Translations under genes and position numbers: made by a program
Notes under the pieces: model-generated
The model's input: the letters and a program-made list of their open reading frames with translations, nothing else
What the model was told of the DNA's origin: nothing
Database searches by the model: none
Shown: in pieces, positions 10,583 to 22,687 of the stretch
Layout of the letters: each line of letters opens with the position of its first letter
How positions within the stretch are numbered: position 1 is the first letter of the stretch
Assembly (NCBI GenBank): GCA_964017045.1
Contig: OZ024798.1
Location: 30,122,347-30,186,346, forward strand
DNA from: Omphiscola glabra
Lineage: Eukaryota; Mollusca; Gastropoda; Lymnaeidae
DNA: 64,000 bases
Direction of reading: 5' to 3'

Positions 10583-10730
10583 TCAGGGTCGGGCACATTG
10601 GTGCACCCCATCAGGGACGGGCACATAGGTGTACCCCATCAGGGACGGGCACATTGGTGCACCCCATCAGGGACGGGCACATTTGTGCACCCTATCAGGG
10701 ACGGGCACATTGGTGCACCCTTTGCCCATA
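10583..10730 (+). repeat. Minisatellite, 28 bp x 5
   Basis: GGGCACATTGGTGCACCCCA plus TCAGGGAC repeats at 10591, 10619, 10647, 10675 and 10703, exactly 28 bp apart. The His-rich ORF over it is a by-product. Confidence 0.96.
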
Positions 10731-11188
10731 TGATCATTCGTAGTAATCGTGACTGGAATGTGTCAATATTTTTCGCATTTAAAACAAATTTGTTATTGGG
10801 ATCCACAGCGTCACGTAACACCAGATTTGAGAACCACTGGACAAACTGCAATGCTGGCATAGGAGACAGACAGCAGACGACTGCAAACAAATACTGTTAT
10901 TTGACTCGTCCGACGGAGAGGGAAATAAAAAGGGGGGGGGGGGCGCCAGTTCACGCAAAATTGTGGGCGGGGGGGGGGGGGGGGCGACGTTTGTCTGCCG
11001 TCCAGAATAAGAGTATAGCACTTAACTCTCTGGTTCACTGTATATTCTTTGATTATTTTTTGAACTGTGGAAAAAAATAAATAAAAACAGAACATTTAAT
11101 GGAAATTATGATTTCAAAATCTAAAAGGGCCTGTTTTTTTTTTATCAAACAATATTATTTTAGTTCACCAAGGGTATACGAAAGAACC

Positions 11189-11201
11189 AAAAAAAAAAAA
11201 A
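11189..11201 (-). terminator. Pol III terminator of tRNA-Arg copy 2
   Basis: A 13-base A run on the plus strand (T13 in the tRNA sense) starts five bases past the tRNA 3' end. Confidence 0.8.
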
Positions 11202-11205
11202 CAGA

Positions 11206-11278
11206 CGAGCCTACCAGGATTCGAACCTGGAATCTTCTGATCCGTAGTCAGACGCGTTTTCCGTTGCGCCACAGGCCC
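11206..11278 (-). tRNA. tRNA-Arg(ACG), copy 2
   Basis: It is 73 nt and identical to copy 1 except at two positions: acceptor base 66 (C to T at plus-strand 11213, turning a G-C pair into G-U at the base of the stem) and one D-loop base (11259). Anticodon ACG, A box and B box are intact, and the cloverleaf still closes. It has the same strand as copy 1, about 4.8 kb away, consistent with local duplication of a tRNA locus; the flanks do not match. Confidence 0.95.
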
Positions 11279-11284
11279 ACATGA

Positions 11285-11999
11285 TACTCAAACGATGTTA
11301 TAAATGTCTCAAATAATTTCTTGACAATGCCACTTGTGACATCACATGCAAAAGATGTTTGTGCTTCACGAAAGTCACCGGCTTTATTGCTTCAGTTCCG
11401 GTTACTTAAAGTTGCTACTATTAATTTTTATGTCAATAATCAGAGCTTTTGGCGTCTAGTAAAACAGTTGTGTTGCGGATGATGTTTGATGAAGCATTAT
11501 GAGTCAAAGGGAATAAGATGAGGTTTGGTAAGGCAGATGTCATGAGATTTGGCGACGAAGGTGAGGTTTGGTGAGGCATATGGGGTTTGATGGGGGCATT
11601 GTCAGTTTTGGTGGGGCATAATAAGGTATGATGGCGCAGACTTCAGTGTTCCATATTGATGGTTAAATTTAAAAGAATATATTATTTTTTTTTAATTATT
11701 AATTTTCTCTTCAATATTACAATACCTCTGTACGTTTGGGCTTGAAACAAATTGTATTAGTGATTTTTTTTTAATTCTCCATTTTTTGTTTTCAATAAAG
11801 CCTTTGTTACTTTGAACTTTACTTAGACATTCCCCAGTTCGTCTTGTTCAAGTGCACGCCCATATATCCTGCTGTAGGCCCGCCATGTATGATTCCAGCC
11901 CAGATATCACCTTTGTGCTGCCGTGTGCCGTGACTTAGGGCTGATGATAAATTATCTCCCCTTCATGGTCGTTTCACTTGTTTCTCAACACGGTCATTA
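11285..11999. other. Intergenic; decayed G/T-rich repeats at 11500-11640
   Basis: 11500-11640 repeats variants of GAGGTTTGGTGAGGCAT at irregular 25-30 bp spacing. The rest is AT-rich without features. Confidence 0.5.
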
Positions 12000-12148
12000 C
12001 AACTCAGGTACCCAAGAGTCTGGAACATAAGGTCCTGACAACGTAGGTACCCAATAGTCTGGAACATGAGGTCCTAACAACTCAGGTACTCATGAGTCTG
12101 GAACATAAGGTCCTGACAATTCAGGTATCCAAGAGTCTGTAACATGAT
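12000..12148 (+). repeat. Minisatellite, 39 bp x ~3.7
   Basis: The unit is CTCAGGTACCCAAGAGTCTG followed by GAACATAAGGTCCTGACAA. Confidence 0.92.
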
Positions 12149-12426
12149 TCTTCTGGGACGGCCCGAGAAGGATATTCTTTCCTTTAGCGTGTGTGTCTCA
12201 TTTTATTTTGTTTCAATAAATTTATAAAGCTCAAAATGAGAATCGATATGTTATTAAAATCCCCCCCCCCCCCGGGGCCACCAAACAAAATGTATTGTTT
12301 ACAACATAAAATTAAAGCGCAAACATTTTTATTCTTTTCCCCAGTATTTCTTATTAGATATTAAAACTTATGAAATCTGAAATTAACAACAGCACAAAAC
12401 TTAAGGTCGGGTAATCTTCTCCTAAT

Positions 12427-12716
12427 GGTTACCGGAAATTTGATCGAAAGAAATTTCATCGACGGAAAATTGATCGAATGGAACTTTGGTCGAATCTTTT
12501 TTTTTTAGTTTATACGTTAAAATTTTGCGCCAAATTTCCTTTTGAACTCATTGGTTTTTTTTTACTATATAGTAAGTGCGCTCATAGATAAATCTGACGA
12601 AAATTTTAACCTCTGAACTAAAAAAAAAGATTCGACCAAATTTCCGTTCCATCAAATTTCCGTCGATCAATTTTTCGTCGACGAAATTTCTTTCGATCGA
12701 ATTTCCGGATACGTCA
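12427..12716. mobile_element. Long-inverted-repeat MITE (290 bp)
   Basis: Left arm (12427-12560: ACCGGAAATTTGATCGAAAG, AAATTTCATCGACG, GGTCGAATCTTTTTTTT) and right arm (12590-12716) are reverse complements over more than 100 bp with a short AT-rich centre. CCTAAT flanks both sides (12421-12426 and 12717-12722), a candidate target duplication. The arms themselves contain repeated 'nAATTnGATCGA' motifs. The RNA or single strand would form a near-complete foldback. Confidence 0.8.
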
Positions 12717-12784
12717 CCTAATTGCTCCCCTTGATCGACTTATCGCGACTTACATTTTACTATGAAGACACTTTTCTTTAATGC

Positions 12785-13104
12785 TCACCATTTTGAAAAA
12801 GACAAACATTATTGGTTCACCATTTTGAAAAAGACAAACATTATTGGTTCACCATTTTGAAAAAGACAAACATTATTGGTTCACCATTTTGAAAAAGACA
12901 AACATTATTGGTTCACCATTTTGAAAAAGACAAACATTATTGGTTCACCATTTTGAAAAAGACAAACATAATTGGTTCACCATTTTGAAAAAGACAAACA
13001 TAATTGGTTCACCATTTTGAAAAAGACAAACATAATTGGTTCACCATTCTTAAAAAGACAAACATAATTGGTTCACCATTCTTAAAAAGACAAACATAAT
13101 TGGT
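12785..13104 (+). repeat. Minisatellite, 32 bp x 10
   Basis: TCACCATTTTGAAAAAGACA plus AACATTATTGGT, exactly ten copies. The first seven are nearly identical. The change ATTATT to ATAATT, then TTTTGA to TTCTTA, accumulates towards the right end. Confidence 0.98.
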
Positions 13105-15565
13105 TCACTAAAATAGCCCAGCTTTAATGCTTTCCCGCATTATTATTTTTTTAAAGTGATGCGCCCCCCCAGCCCCCTTTTTTTCCACACTGTTAGGAAA
13201 ATGCTAATGTAAAAATAACAAAAAGGTGGGGGGGGGGGAACTTAAGAAAGGGGGAGCAAGGCTAATTTGAAGTCCAAAAGTCAGACAGATGATCGTTGAG
13301 TCCAGCGTAGCAGACGATTGCGGATGCTTCTATTCTCAGAGCATGGTAGAGCTTTCCACCCGATTGTAAAGTTTGTAAATGCCGTCACCTGGTAATCCAT
13401 GTGAGTCTTGCTATTTTGTTAATGACCTCGTAAGCCATGAGAGTGTTGCTATGTAGTTAAGGACCTCTTAAGCCATGAGATTCGTGCTATGTTGCCAGAC
13501 ACTGACTTATTTATGGTGTGTTGGAAATTGCATTGCATCAAATCACATACGTGTAGAGACAGTTGGGGGGAGGGGGTGTAGGTAAAGCGCATGTGGTAGT
13601 TTAGTAAGGGAGGGGTGGGGACGCACTCCTGTTTATATTTGTGCAGATGTGTGATTCAAATGGTCTCATTTTTTTTTTTTTTAATATTTATTTTTGCGCT
13701 AATCATTTCGATGACATGAAAATCTTCATTCACTTTGTCCTGAAAGCTCTTACACAATAATAGTCTACTCTAATACTTGGATTTGTTTGATTGCAAAAAA
13801 ATAAGGTTAAACAAAAAAACTTAGATAATTTCAGTTTTATTTAAATTGTTAGACTTAGTAATACCATATAATACCATCTAATGCATCTAATACGATCTAA
13901 TTTGTTAAAACTGTTTGAAAAGAAAAAGAAGAAAAAAAAACGAGTTTGAATCTGAAATTGTAACTTTAGAGAATGAAGTAACTGTGTAAGCCGAAACTAC
14001 TGAGTTTAACCAACAGAAAGGTGGACTTAGAAGTAGACCGCATTAAAAAAAAATGTAGCAAATGATGAAATAAAGTATGCCCGATAGTAAAATGGTTGAA
14101 ACTAACCACGGTATAGAGTTGTATAACCCTAGATTGTGGCATGAGGCCTTGACATGTTTTCCATTCATCCAATGTACGGCATTGGTACGCACACTTGGCA
14201 AGTATGAAGCCTCTACACACAAGAATTTAGTATGTGAATTTAATGAGTCTACTAATGGGTCGTCTAAAAAAAATATTTAAAAAAATTGTCTTCCACCATT
14301 CCGATATTTCAGTCTTTCAAAGTGAAAACTGAATTCATTTTTACATTTAGAACTTCATCGGTAGAAAATATTTATTTCGGTCAATGATTCGTTTTTATAT
14401 GCTTGCTCTCTTTACTGGAAATGTGAAAGGGTCCAATGAAATTTTAAAAAATCACTTGACTACAACAGAATTGTCTTTATAAATGTAAAGATGTAAATTT
14501 GTTTAAAATCGAAATTCAATTTGTAATGAAAATATGTCCCATTTTTTCAGATTGTTTCACAATTTCTAAAACCAATTGCTTGACAATTTTTTTTTAAAAT
14601 TTTGATCTATATCCATATCATTACATGTACATTTAATCATGCCATAAAACATAGATGCTACTCAAAGTCAACCAGAATCTGGTTTCGCCGAAGCCTGCAA
14701 CACACTCCCTTGAAAATTATACAATGCCCAGAGTGTTCGTTACGTCAGCGGTCCCCTAACTACCGATTCGTAGCTCTCATGGGACTCGACTGCTCAGTGA
14801 CAAGACGGTCGTGACATTTGAGCCCAAAAAACCCCAAAACTTCCCTCCCAAGGTCAAAGGGAAAATTGTCTTCCACAAAATCGGTCCGTTGTGCTTCAAA
14901 AAATGGGAATCCGCTGAGATATGGCATATAAAATATGCAATCATTCTCAAGCTGTAAGCTGTAGATTCGTTGACATTCTTAGCACCAGGATTCTAACCGC
15001 AAATTCACCACCTATGTTGTTGGTTTTTTTTTTCAAATGTTTTCTTACCTCGGTATGAAAAATACATTTTCGTAACCGGCTGTCTCAATAAATGCCCCGG
15101 ATTGTTTACGGTCGTCCAATGTAAACAGAACTAAAAATTATCTCGGGGCGGCTCTTGGCCAGAGGTTTTGCTCGCTGGGAATCTCAGGCCACTGGCAGCG
15201 GTTTTGGAGGTTTGGGCCCCGTGTTTGTTATCATAATAAATACCTGCCAGAGCTAACATTCAACATACGGGCACTCTTTCATAACAGAGACGGACTATTG
15301 ACATTTGGGTCGGTTGGGCTTAAGAACAGAGACGTAATGTGTCACTGCCTCGCCATGATTAGACTTAGGACTTGACTTAAGACTAAGTCCTGGAGATGGC
15401 AAATGCTTTGACTTTGATACGTGCCCCCCCCCCCCCCTGAGCTTTGGCGGATTCATAAAGAAAGGAAAATGATACGTGTTGACTCATTTATTATCATAAA
15501 CAAATAGAGGGTCCCACCAAAGCTTCTTTTCTATCATTTATGATATTTTCTACAATAGAAACATC
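13105..15565. other. Intergenic, mostly AT-rich
   Basis: 13387-13495 has 2-3 diverged ~46-bp direct repeats (AGCCATGAGAnTnnTGCTATGT). Two small overlapping ORFs near 14.0-14.3 kb have no recognisable domain. Otherwise nothing is seen in 2.4 kb. Confidence 0.45.
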
Positions 15566-16170
15566 AACACATTGTTACATATCTTACTTTTAGCAGTGGG
15601 TGCACACATTGTTACATATCTTACTTTTAGCAGTGGGTGCACACATTGTCCTTACATATCTTGTTTTTAGCAGTGGGTGCACACATTGTTCTTACATATC
15701 TTGTTTTTAGCAGTGGGTGCACACATTGTTACAAATCTTACTTTTAGCAGTGGGTGCACACATTGTTACATATCTTGCTTTTAGCAGTGGGTGCACACAT
15801 TGTTACATATCTTGTTTTTAGCAGTGGGTGCACACATTGTTCTTACATATCTTGTTTTTAGTAGTGGGTGCACACATTGTTACATATCTTGTTTTTAGCA
15901 GTGGGTGCACACATTGTTCTTACATATCTTGTTTTTAGTAGTGGGTGCACACATTGTTACATATCTTGCTTTTAGCAGTGGGTGCACACATTGTTACATA
16001 TCTTGCTTTTAGCAGTGGGTGCACACATTGTTACATATCTTGTTTTTAGCAGTGGGTGCACACATTGTTACATATCTTGCTTTTAGCAGTGGGTGCACAC
16101 ATTGTTACATATCTTGTTTTTAGCAGTGGGTGCACACATTGTTACATATCTTGCTTTTAGCAGTGGTTGG
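15566..16170 (+). repeat. Minisatellite, 37 bp, about 16 copies
   Basis: The unit is ACATTGTTACATATCTTGCT plus TTTAGCAGTGGGTGCAC. Some units carry a 3-bp insertion (GTTCTTACAT), which appears at alternating positions between 15.65 and 15.95 kb. Confidence 0.97.
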
Positions 16171-16217
16171 AGCTTTAAATTAGCCCTCATTAGCCCCCGC
16201 TCCCATTCGCTTGCTTC

Positions 16218-16646
16218 AGAAGCAGAAACGTAGCTAGGGGGATATACGGGGACACATGTTCTAGGACTCCAAACTAGTGGAGGGTTGCCCTCCCCGGTGA
16301 GCGGAAAAAAAGTCACAGGAAAAAAAGTCACAGGAAAAAAGTCACAGGAAAAAAAGTCACAGAAGCATTCAGTCATCAGATATCTTAAATAAATTCTGAA
16401 AAGAGTGGTGGGATTCCGTTTCCTAATGGGATCCCATATCCCATCGGGCTCCCCACCCCAAATGGTATCCCATATCCCATATCCCATTTTAATCCCGACC
16501 CCAATCGGATCCCGACCCCATTGGGTTACAGATCCAGATTGAGAACCCAATCGGGATCCCGTTTCCAAATCAGAAATTGGAATTTGGGATCCGATTTGGA
16601 TCCCCATCTTGTCCTCGGGTCCCAAACATTCTAGCTACGCCCCTTG
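16218..16646 (-). mobile_element. Family C-like hAT element containing a gtcacagg array
   Basis: The right end reads, on the minus strand, GGGGCGTAGCTAGAATGTTT then GAGGACAAGAT, matching the left end of the family C MITE (GAGGCGTAGCTAGAGTGTTG..GGGACAAGAT). The left end AACGTAGCTAGGGGG matches the other terminus. The interior is expanded: a gtcacagg array (16296-16362), then a block rich in GGGATCCC/ATCCCATA words (16415-16620). CTTGCTT occurs on both sides, but the target duplication is not clean. Confidence 0.6.
16296..16362 (+). repeat. GGTGAGCGG-(AAAAAAAGTCACAGG)n array, ~4 units
   Basis: It starts with GGTGAGCGGAAAAAAAGTCA and continues as a ~15-bp array. The same start sequence recurs at 32984, 40990 (inverted) and 50482. 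Confidence 0.85.
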
Positions 16647-16705
16647 CTTATTTTCCTAATTTTATATTCTATAAGAATGGAAAAGTTGTAATCCCAAAGG
16701 ATAAA

Positions 16706-16862
16706 AGTCTGATCTCATGTGTATGAAAGTCTGATCTGATGTGTATGAAAGTCTTATCTCATGTGTATGAAAGTCTGATCTGATGTGTATGAAAGTCTTA
16801 TCTCATGTGTATGAAAGTCTGATCTCATGTGTATGAATGTCTGATCTCATGTGTATTAAAGT
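16706..16862 (+). repeat. Minisatellite, 22 bp x ~7
   Basis: The unit is AAGTCTGATCTCATGTGTAT plus GA. Variants TGATCTGATG and TTATCTCATG alternate. Confidence 0.95.
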
Positions 16863-17059
16863 TTCATAAGTCAGTCTGTGTGGTGTTGCACTGATTACAT
16901 TGAAACTGGAATCGCAGTCTCCATGTCTGAGTCCCTGACGCGCGTGACGCAGTTATTAGACTGTTGTTATGTCTTCTGTAACAAACCTGTTCAGAGCATT
17001 ATTTGGTGCAGAGATTCCACCGTGGATTAGTTTTGGGGGCGAAAAGGGCATCAATTGAA

Positions 17060-17855
17060 GTGGTGGGCGTATTTAAGTGAGGGTGTACTGATAGTAGGGC
17101 GTATTTGATTGAGGGCGTATTGATTGGTAGGTTGTATTGGTGTTAGGGTGTATTGATTGTAGGGTGTAATGATGGCAAGGTGTATTGATTGTAGGATTGT
17201 TGATAGTAGGGTGTAATGATGGTAGGGTGTATTGATGGTATGGAAAATGATGGTAGGTGTATTGATGGTAGTTGTATTGATGATAGTTGTATTGATGGTA
17301 GAGATAATGATGGTATGGTGTATTGATGGTAGGTTGTATTGATGGTAGGGTGTATTGATGGTAGGATTGTTGATAGTAGGGTGTATTGATGGTAGGGTGT
17401 ATTGATTTTAGGGATAATGTTGGTATGGTGTATTGATGGTAGGGTTTATAGCTGGTACCATTGTTGATAGTATGGTGTATTTATGGTAGAGTTTACTGAT
17501 TGTAGGGTGTACTGATTGTAGGGTGTATTGATTGTAGGGTGTACTGATTGTATGGTGTATTGATTGTATGGTTTACTGATTGTAGGGTGTATTGATGGTA
17601 GGGTGTATTGATGGTAATGTGTATTGATGGTAGGGTGTACTGATTGTAGTTTGTACTGATTGTAGGGTGTACTGATTGTAGGGTGTATTGATGGTAGGGT
17701 GTATTGATGGTAGGGTGTATTGATTGTAGGGTGTACTGATTGTAGGGTGTACTGATTGTAGGGTGTATTGATTGTAGGGTGTATTAATGGTAGGATGTAT
17801 TGATGGTAGGGTGTACTGATTGTAGGGTGTATTGATTGTAGGGTGTATTTAAGGA
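17060..17855 (+). repeat. Minisatellite, ~16 bp (GTAGGGTGTATTGATG), about 48 copies
   Basis: The unit is degenerate at 17.06-17.45 kb and more regular at 17.46-17.85 kb. The 155-codon minus ORF of Thr/Tyr/Gln/His repeats (17913-17446) arises because three units make 48 bp; I see no reason to call it a gene. Confidence 0.95.
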
Positions 17856-19547
17856 GCAGACTTATTCTTTTAAAAAATGTATTGTTTAAAAAATTGAAAA
17901 CTTCTTCAATCAAAGATTTCCTATCCTTTTTTTGTTGGAGTCGTGACCTCCTTCTATAATAAATAAAGTGATCTACGACCTCGAGACATAAACAAATAGT
18001 CTGTCATTATATAGCGCACCTGATACATTATGTCCTCTAATATTTGAATCAAATATTTGTAAAGGATTGGTAAAAAAATATAAAAAAACTTGAATAAATA
18101 GATTTTCCTTTTTAAAAAAATACTTGAGTGTAATTTTCACTTCGCGGCCCCAATATATCGTGGGTCTTACAGCAATCTTTAGCCTATTTATCAATCGAAA
18201 ATTAGATTTAGAACAAATATAGAAACCATTTTGTTTCTCACAAAGATATTGTAATCCTCACTGGGCTCTCACAAATAAGTGTTTTAATATCTCATTTAAC
18301 ATCTAGATTACCCAGCAAGACTTCTCTATTTCAGGGCCACATCCTTGCTTTAATCATATGGTTCGGTAACTAGCCAATTGAAAGTCTTCTGATTCCAGCA
18401 TCACCTCATTGAGTGGTGTCGTTTTCTCTAGCTAAGCCCAATTTTGATGTTAAGTGGACATGCCACCCGCGGGGACCTCTGAACGGATGGTGCCAGAACT
18501 CGAAAGAAGGTCAATAAGTTTCTAACAGGCTCTCCCGGCTTGCCCTACATGGGGGGGGGGGGGGGGTCATGGGTTAACGGTCTCCATGTAAACACGTGCT
18601 CGCATAACGACCTGTCATCGAGCTGGTGGTGGCACGGCGGACAAAAGGTTACATTCCTGGACTAAGTGGTGTCTGGTTGGCAGATGGGCTCGCGGTCTTC
18701 TGCGGGTACCACCAGCAGGGTCGCTCCGAGCCGTACCAGTTGTACTACAATGTGGGACCGTGCTCGATGCGTGTAACCGCGTGGATAGTACACTAGAACG
18801 GGGTACCCGTACTTAAACTTGTCATTTCATAATTATAGACACGGTCTAAGCCACGCTCTGAGTCATCAATCAGCAACAGTTTGACTTTTTGGCTGGAGTA
18901 GGACTAATAGGTCTAAAGTCGGAGTCTAAAATTGTGTCTTAGATTAAACATTTATAAGAGAAATATGCTCTTAAGTGTAAACATGTTTTATCTGAGTCCT
19001 TACAGCATTACCGAGGCTTTGGGTGAGATTCATTTTTCAGGAGTCAACATCGTAAATATTACGCCCCACACAAAGCGTGTTTGTACTAGACGTTGATCTA
19101 TGCCGCAAGGTTTAGATAGACCCGTGCTTGTGAGTAGAGAGATACGCTCTTTACTCTAGAAAAGTCTTCTCTGGAATTTCCTTGGGAAAATGCGTGAAAA
19201 TGCCTAGTGAAATAAAGAGAAAGAAAAAAAGAGATCACGCACCCACTTCTCTAATAAGTCATATAAAAAGAATGGAAAGTGGAGATGAACGACTAAATGG
19301 AGGAGAAAGTAGGGTGGGGGGAATGTATTTCTAATGACGCCATTACACCCAAGGGTTGACCACCCACTCGTGAGTATCTGTGAGCATCTCCGTGGTTGAC
19401 TGTGATAAGACCACGCGTCGTTGAAAAATTATTCGGGAATTTCAAAAATGCAAAGTTTGCTGGAGGGAATAATGACGCTTGTTGCCGCCATTGCTATGAA
19501 CGTGCATAAAAATAAAATTCATTTAAGCAAAGTACTTCTGCTGTGAC

Positions 19548-19548
<1 letters not shown>
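17856..19548. other. Intergenic; GC-rich stretch at 18.4-18.8 kb with G16
   Basis: 18400-18800 has higher GC and could be an old transposon remnant, but I find no motif. A G16 run lies at 18551-18566. The remainder is plain AT-rich sequence. Confidence 0.4.

Positions 19549-19601
<53 letters not shown>
19549..19601 (+). repeat. (AT)n microsatellite
   Basis: About 50 bp of nearly pure AT dinucleotides. Confidence 0.97.
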
Positions 19602-19602
<1 letters not shown>

Positions 19603-20391
19603 AGTTTAAATTGAACTATAGAAAAGTAGATAATTTTCCCCCCTTTCTTTCCAGTTTCGTTGTCTGATTTCCTATTTCCACATTATTTCCTCGTTTTATC
19701 AAGCGACACAATCCATTTCAACACATTTTGTATGCATCTTTCATACCTCATATGCAATCTATACATATATTACGAGGTAAAAATTATTAAATAAACACAG
19801 TCAAATTGTGCATTGAGGCAAGTATCCTGTTCACATTTTATGGTTTTTGTTGAATCAAATTTTTTTAATCCGAATTTGGAATCCCTTCTGCCGTCAAGAC
19901 ATATATCAGAATATGTTACTGAATGTTTACTTTATGCTACAACGACATAAAAAGATTGCAAATAGGTATAAACATAGTTTACTTCATTTTGGTCAAAATT
20001 TACAAAAAATGTTTTATTTTCCTGGCATTTGACCTGCGACGACAGTACTGCCCAGTGTTTTAAGGGCGCTTGGGTTGCTCATCTTATCTCCGAAGCTCAT
20101 CAACCCATGGCCGTCCTCATTATTCTGATATCTCACTAAGGACATTTTTTCCCCGTCTCGTTAACATTTTACGTCCGTTCTAGGACTGTATCAGGCATTT
20201 AACGTTGGCCGAGGCCAGTTGATGGGTCAGTAAAAGATGACCATCGCATGCTTGATGAGCTTATAAAACGATAAGGTAAAGTAGTGGGGAGGGACGGCTG
20301 ATGAGCCAGAAATCGCCCCCCGACCCTCCCCCCCCCACCCCCGCACTTTTTACCGAAAGGTGGAGACACGTCAAAGATTTCCAACCCGCAC

Positions 20392-20583
20392 GAACGTCAG
20401 TACAGATAAGGTCTTGAACGTCAGTACAGATAAGGTCTTGAACGTCAGTACAGATAAGGTCTTGAACGTCAGTACAGATAAGGTCTTGAACGTCAGTACA
20501 GATAAGGTCTTGAACGTCAGTACAGATAAGGTCTTGAACGTCAGTACAGATAAGGTCTTGAACATCAGTACAGATAAGGTCTT
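20392..20583 (+). repeat. Minisatellite, 24 bp x 8
   Basis: Eight copies of GAACGTCAGTACAGATAAGG plus TCTT, nearly identical (the last has one base changed). Because the period is 24, three frames stay open: the peptides NVSTDKVL, KTLSVLTF and DLICTDVQ are by-products. Confidence 0.99.
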
Positions 20584-20714
20584 TCGCCCTCATACGAGCG
20601 TTGGGAGGGGGGTCCTTAGTTATTTCTTGCTGAGTATCCTATGACTCAAGGGTATTGAGCGTCACGTTTTTACATAGTAATAAATGAAACTGCACTAAAT
20701 AGAAAATGTGCTTT

Positions 20715-20985
20715 ACTGACTGGTCATAGTGCACTTGATACAGTGGCTGGTTACAGTGCACTTGATACAGTGTGTCATTTAACATTTGATTCAAGTAATT
20801 TTTAAGTGGATTATGATAAGCCAACCAATTGTGTGATTTGGGCAGCAGATTGTGTGATTAGGACAGAAGATAATGGGATTTGGACAGCAGATTGTGGGAT
20901 TTGTACAGCAGATTGTGGGATTTGGACGGTTTATTGTGGGATTTAGACAGCAGATTGTGAACGTTGGGCAGCAGATTGTGGGGTT
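20715..20985 (+). repeat. Two short arrays: 26-bp x 2 and ~21-bp x 7
   Basis: GGT(C/T)A(T/C)AGTGCACTTGATAC repeats twice at 20720-20780. 20830-20985 repeats TTGTGnGATTTGGACAGCAGA about seven times. Confidence 0.85.
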
Positions 20986-20989
20986 AAAA

Positions 20990-21450
20990 GATGTGTACTT
21001 TTATTATTTTTTTACAGAAATTAATGTTTTTGTTTTTATCATTTAAATTAATTTGCATAGACGACATTATGTCCTATGTAACGCCAATATTTTGTGTTAC
21101 TGTTGATAAACCAACTATAATCTCAAAATGTATATCCATTTAGCGGGAACATTCACCCTTGACGATGACTTTTAATTAAGATGAAAAATTATATTTAATT
21201 TTTTTTTTTGCATGACTGTTTAATTAAGCTTCACGCTTATTTAAAAATCTTCATCTTAAAAGATATTTTCATTAGCAGAAGAGCCCAACGGAAAATAATT
21301 ACAAAAGTACCCAATCATTCTGGGGCCCAGATTTGAGCATCGCTGGAGTGGGTGAATGTTGGTCGACACGTCGGCTTGAGATGGGCGTGTGTCACAAGCC
21401 TTAATTATCCTATTAGACTCCCGCACGGTGGATAAGAAGAAGCACCGGCC
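20990..21450. other. Intergenic, no feature seen
   Basis: AT-rich. The stretch 21300-21345 (GGGGCCCAGATTTGAGCATC) vaguely resembles a hAT terminus but has no partner. Confidence 0.4.
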
Positions 21451-21454
21451 CCTA

Positions 21455-21525
21455 CTGCCATCACCTGACACCGGCCCCTACTGCCATCACCTGACGCCGG
21501 CTCCTACTGCCATCACCTGATGTTT
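21455..21525 (+). repeat. Minisatellite, 27 bp x 2.7
   Basis: CACCGGCCCCTACTGCCATC plus ACCTGAC in tandem. Confidence 0.92.
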
Positions 21526-22044
21526 GACATGTACACGATCCAGAGAGGGCACGTACTTCTTTACAATCTTTTATAATTAAGCACATGTTTAGGTCGCCCC
21601 ATCAGCTATAAGCAAAGAAAGCAGATAATTGTTTGACATCGATTCAATGGAGGGGAATAAGAAAAATACATATATTTAATCATATGGGTCGAGTAAATCG
21701 CCAGAATATTTGTCATTTAAACACTTTATATTAAGCACATTTTCCGCGTTAAGAATACAGAAAATTATTCAGAGCTTTTGGAGTCAGCATCCGAAAACTG
21801 CTCTAAATGTATTAATGGTGACTGAACTTGGAAAACACCATCTTTTTAACCACAAATAAATTATAATATATATATTAAAGGTGCCCAGGCCGTTATTCCA
21901 GTATTTATCTCTAATTCTACAAATGAAACTTAGTTTCAAGAATGTTCTCGATGATATTGTAACATTTAATAACTGGCCATTGATTTCAATGTTTGTGTGT
22001 ATTAGTGCGTAGGGCACGCGAACGTAAATGTAACTTGTACGTTT

Positions 22045-22150
22045 CTTGCTACCCCGATTAAAAGACTCATCACTAGAAGAGTGAGGCCTCAGAGGTATCG
22101 CTACTCCGATTAAAAGACTCTTCCCTAGACGAGTGAGGCCTCACAGGTTT
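22045..22150 (+). repeat. Direct repeat, ~50 bp x 2
   Basis: Two copies of GCTACnCCGATTAAAAGACT followed by AGAnGAGTGAGGCCTCA, adjacent. Confidence 0.88.
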
Positions 22151-22302
22151 GTTGTTGTTCGTGGTGGTTGTTTTGCTGTTGTTGTTGTTTTTGTTATTGG
22201 TGGTAGTTGTTTTTGTTTTCCCCATCTCCGATTGGATAGAGGAAGCACCACAAATAATTTGAGTATTTCTGTTTACGGAAATTTACTTACTTACCTTTGC
22301 TC

Positions 22303-22435
22303 ATAATGACAACTGCTCATAAGGACATGATGACAACTGCTCATACAGACATGATGACAACTGCTCATAAGGACATGATGACAACTGCTCATACAGACAT
22401 CATGGCAACAGCTCATGAAGACATGATGACAATTG
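22303..22435 (+). repeat. Minisatellite, 24 bp x 5.5
   Basis: GACAACTGCTCATAAGGACA plus TGAT; monomers with ATAAGG and ATACAG alternate strictly at first, giving a 48-bp dimer pattern. Confidence 0.94.
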
Positions 22436-22687
22436 CGATTCCTGATTTCTTTTTCTCGAAGAATCAAAATTCGGATGACCGGAAATACTTTTATTGCAAT
22501 TGCAAGCAGCATTACAAAATCGGCAATGGATTTTTTTTTTCTCGTCCAAATGTTTTACACTCTGCTTATTTAAGATCAGTCAGCTTGCTTTATATATATG
22601 TGTGATGTCAGTTTTTATAGTATTTGTTGTTCTCGCTATAGTGCTTGATATCTTACGCTAAATATTTAAGAACAAATAAACTAATAA

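Noticed and set aside
17446..17913. 155-codon minus ORF rich in Thr, Tyr, Gln and His
   Set aside because: Lies in the 16-bp array; the peptide period of 16 residues equals three DNA units.
20392..20583. Short repeat of 24 bp as possible CRISPR
   Set aside because: Units are contiguous with no spacers.
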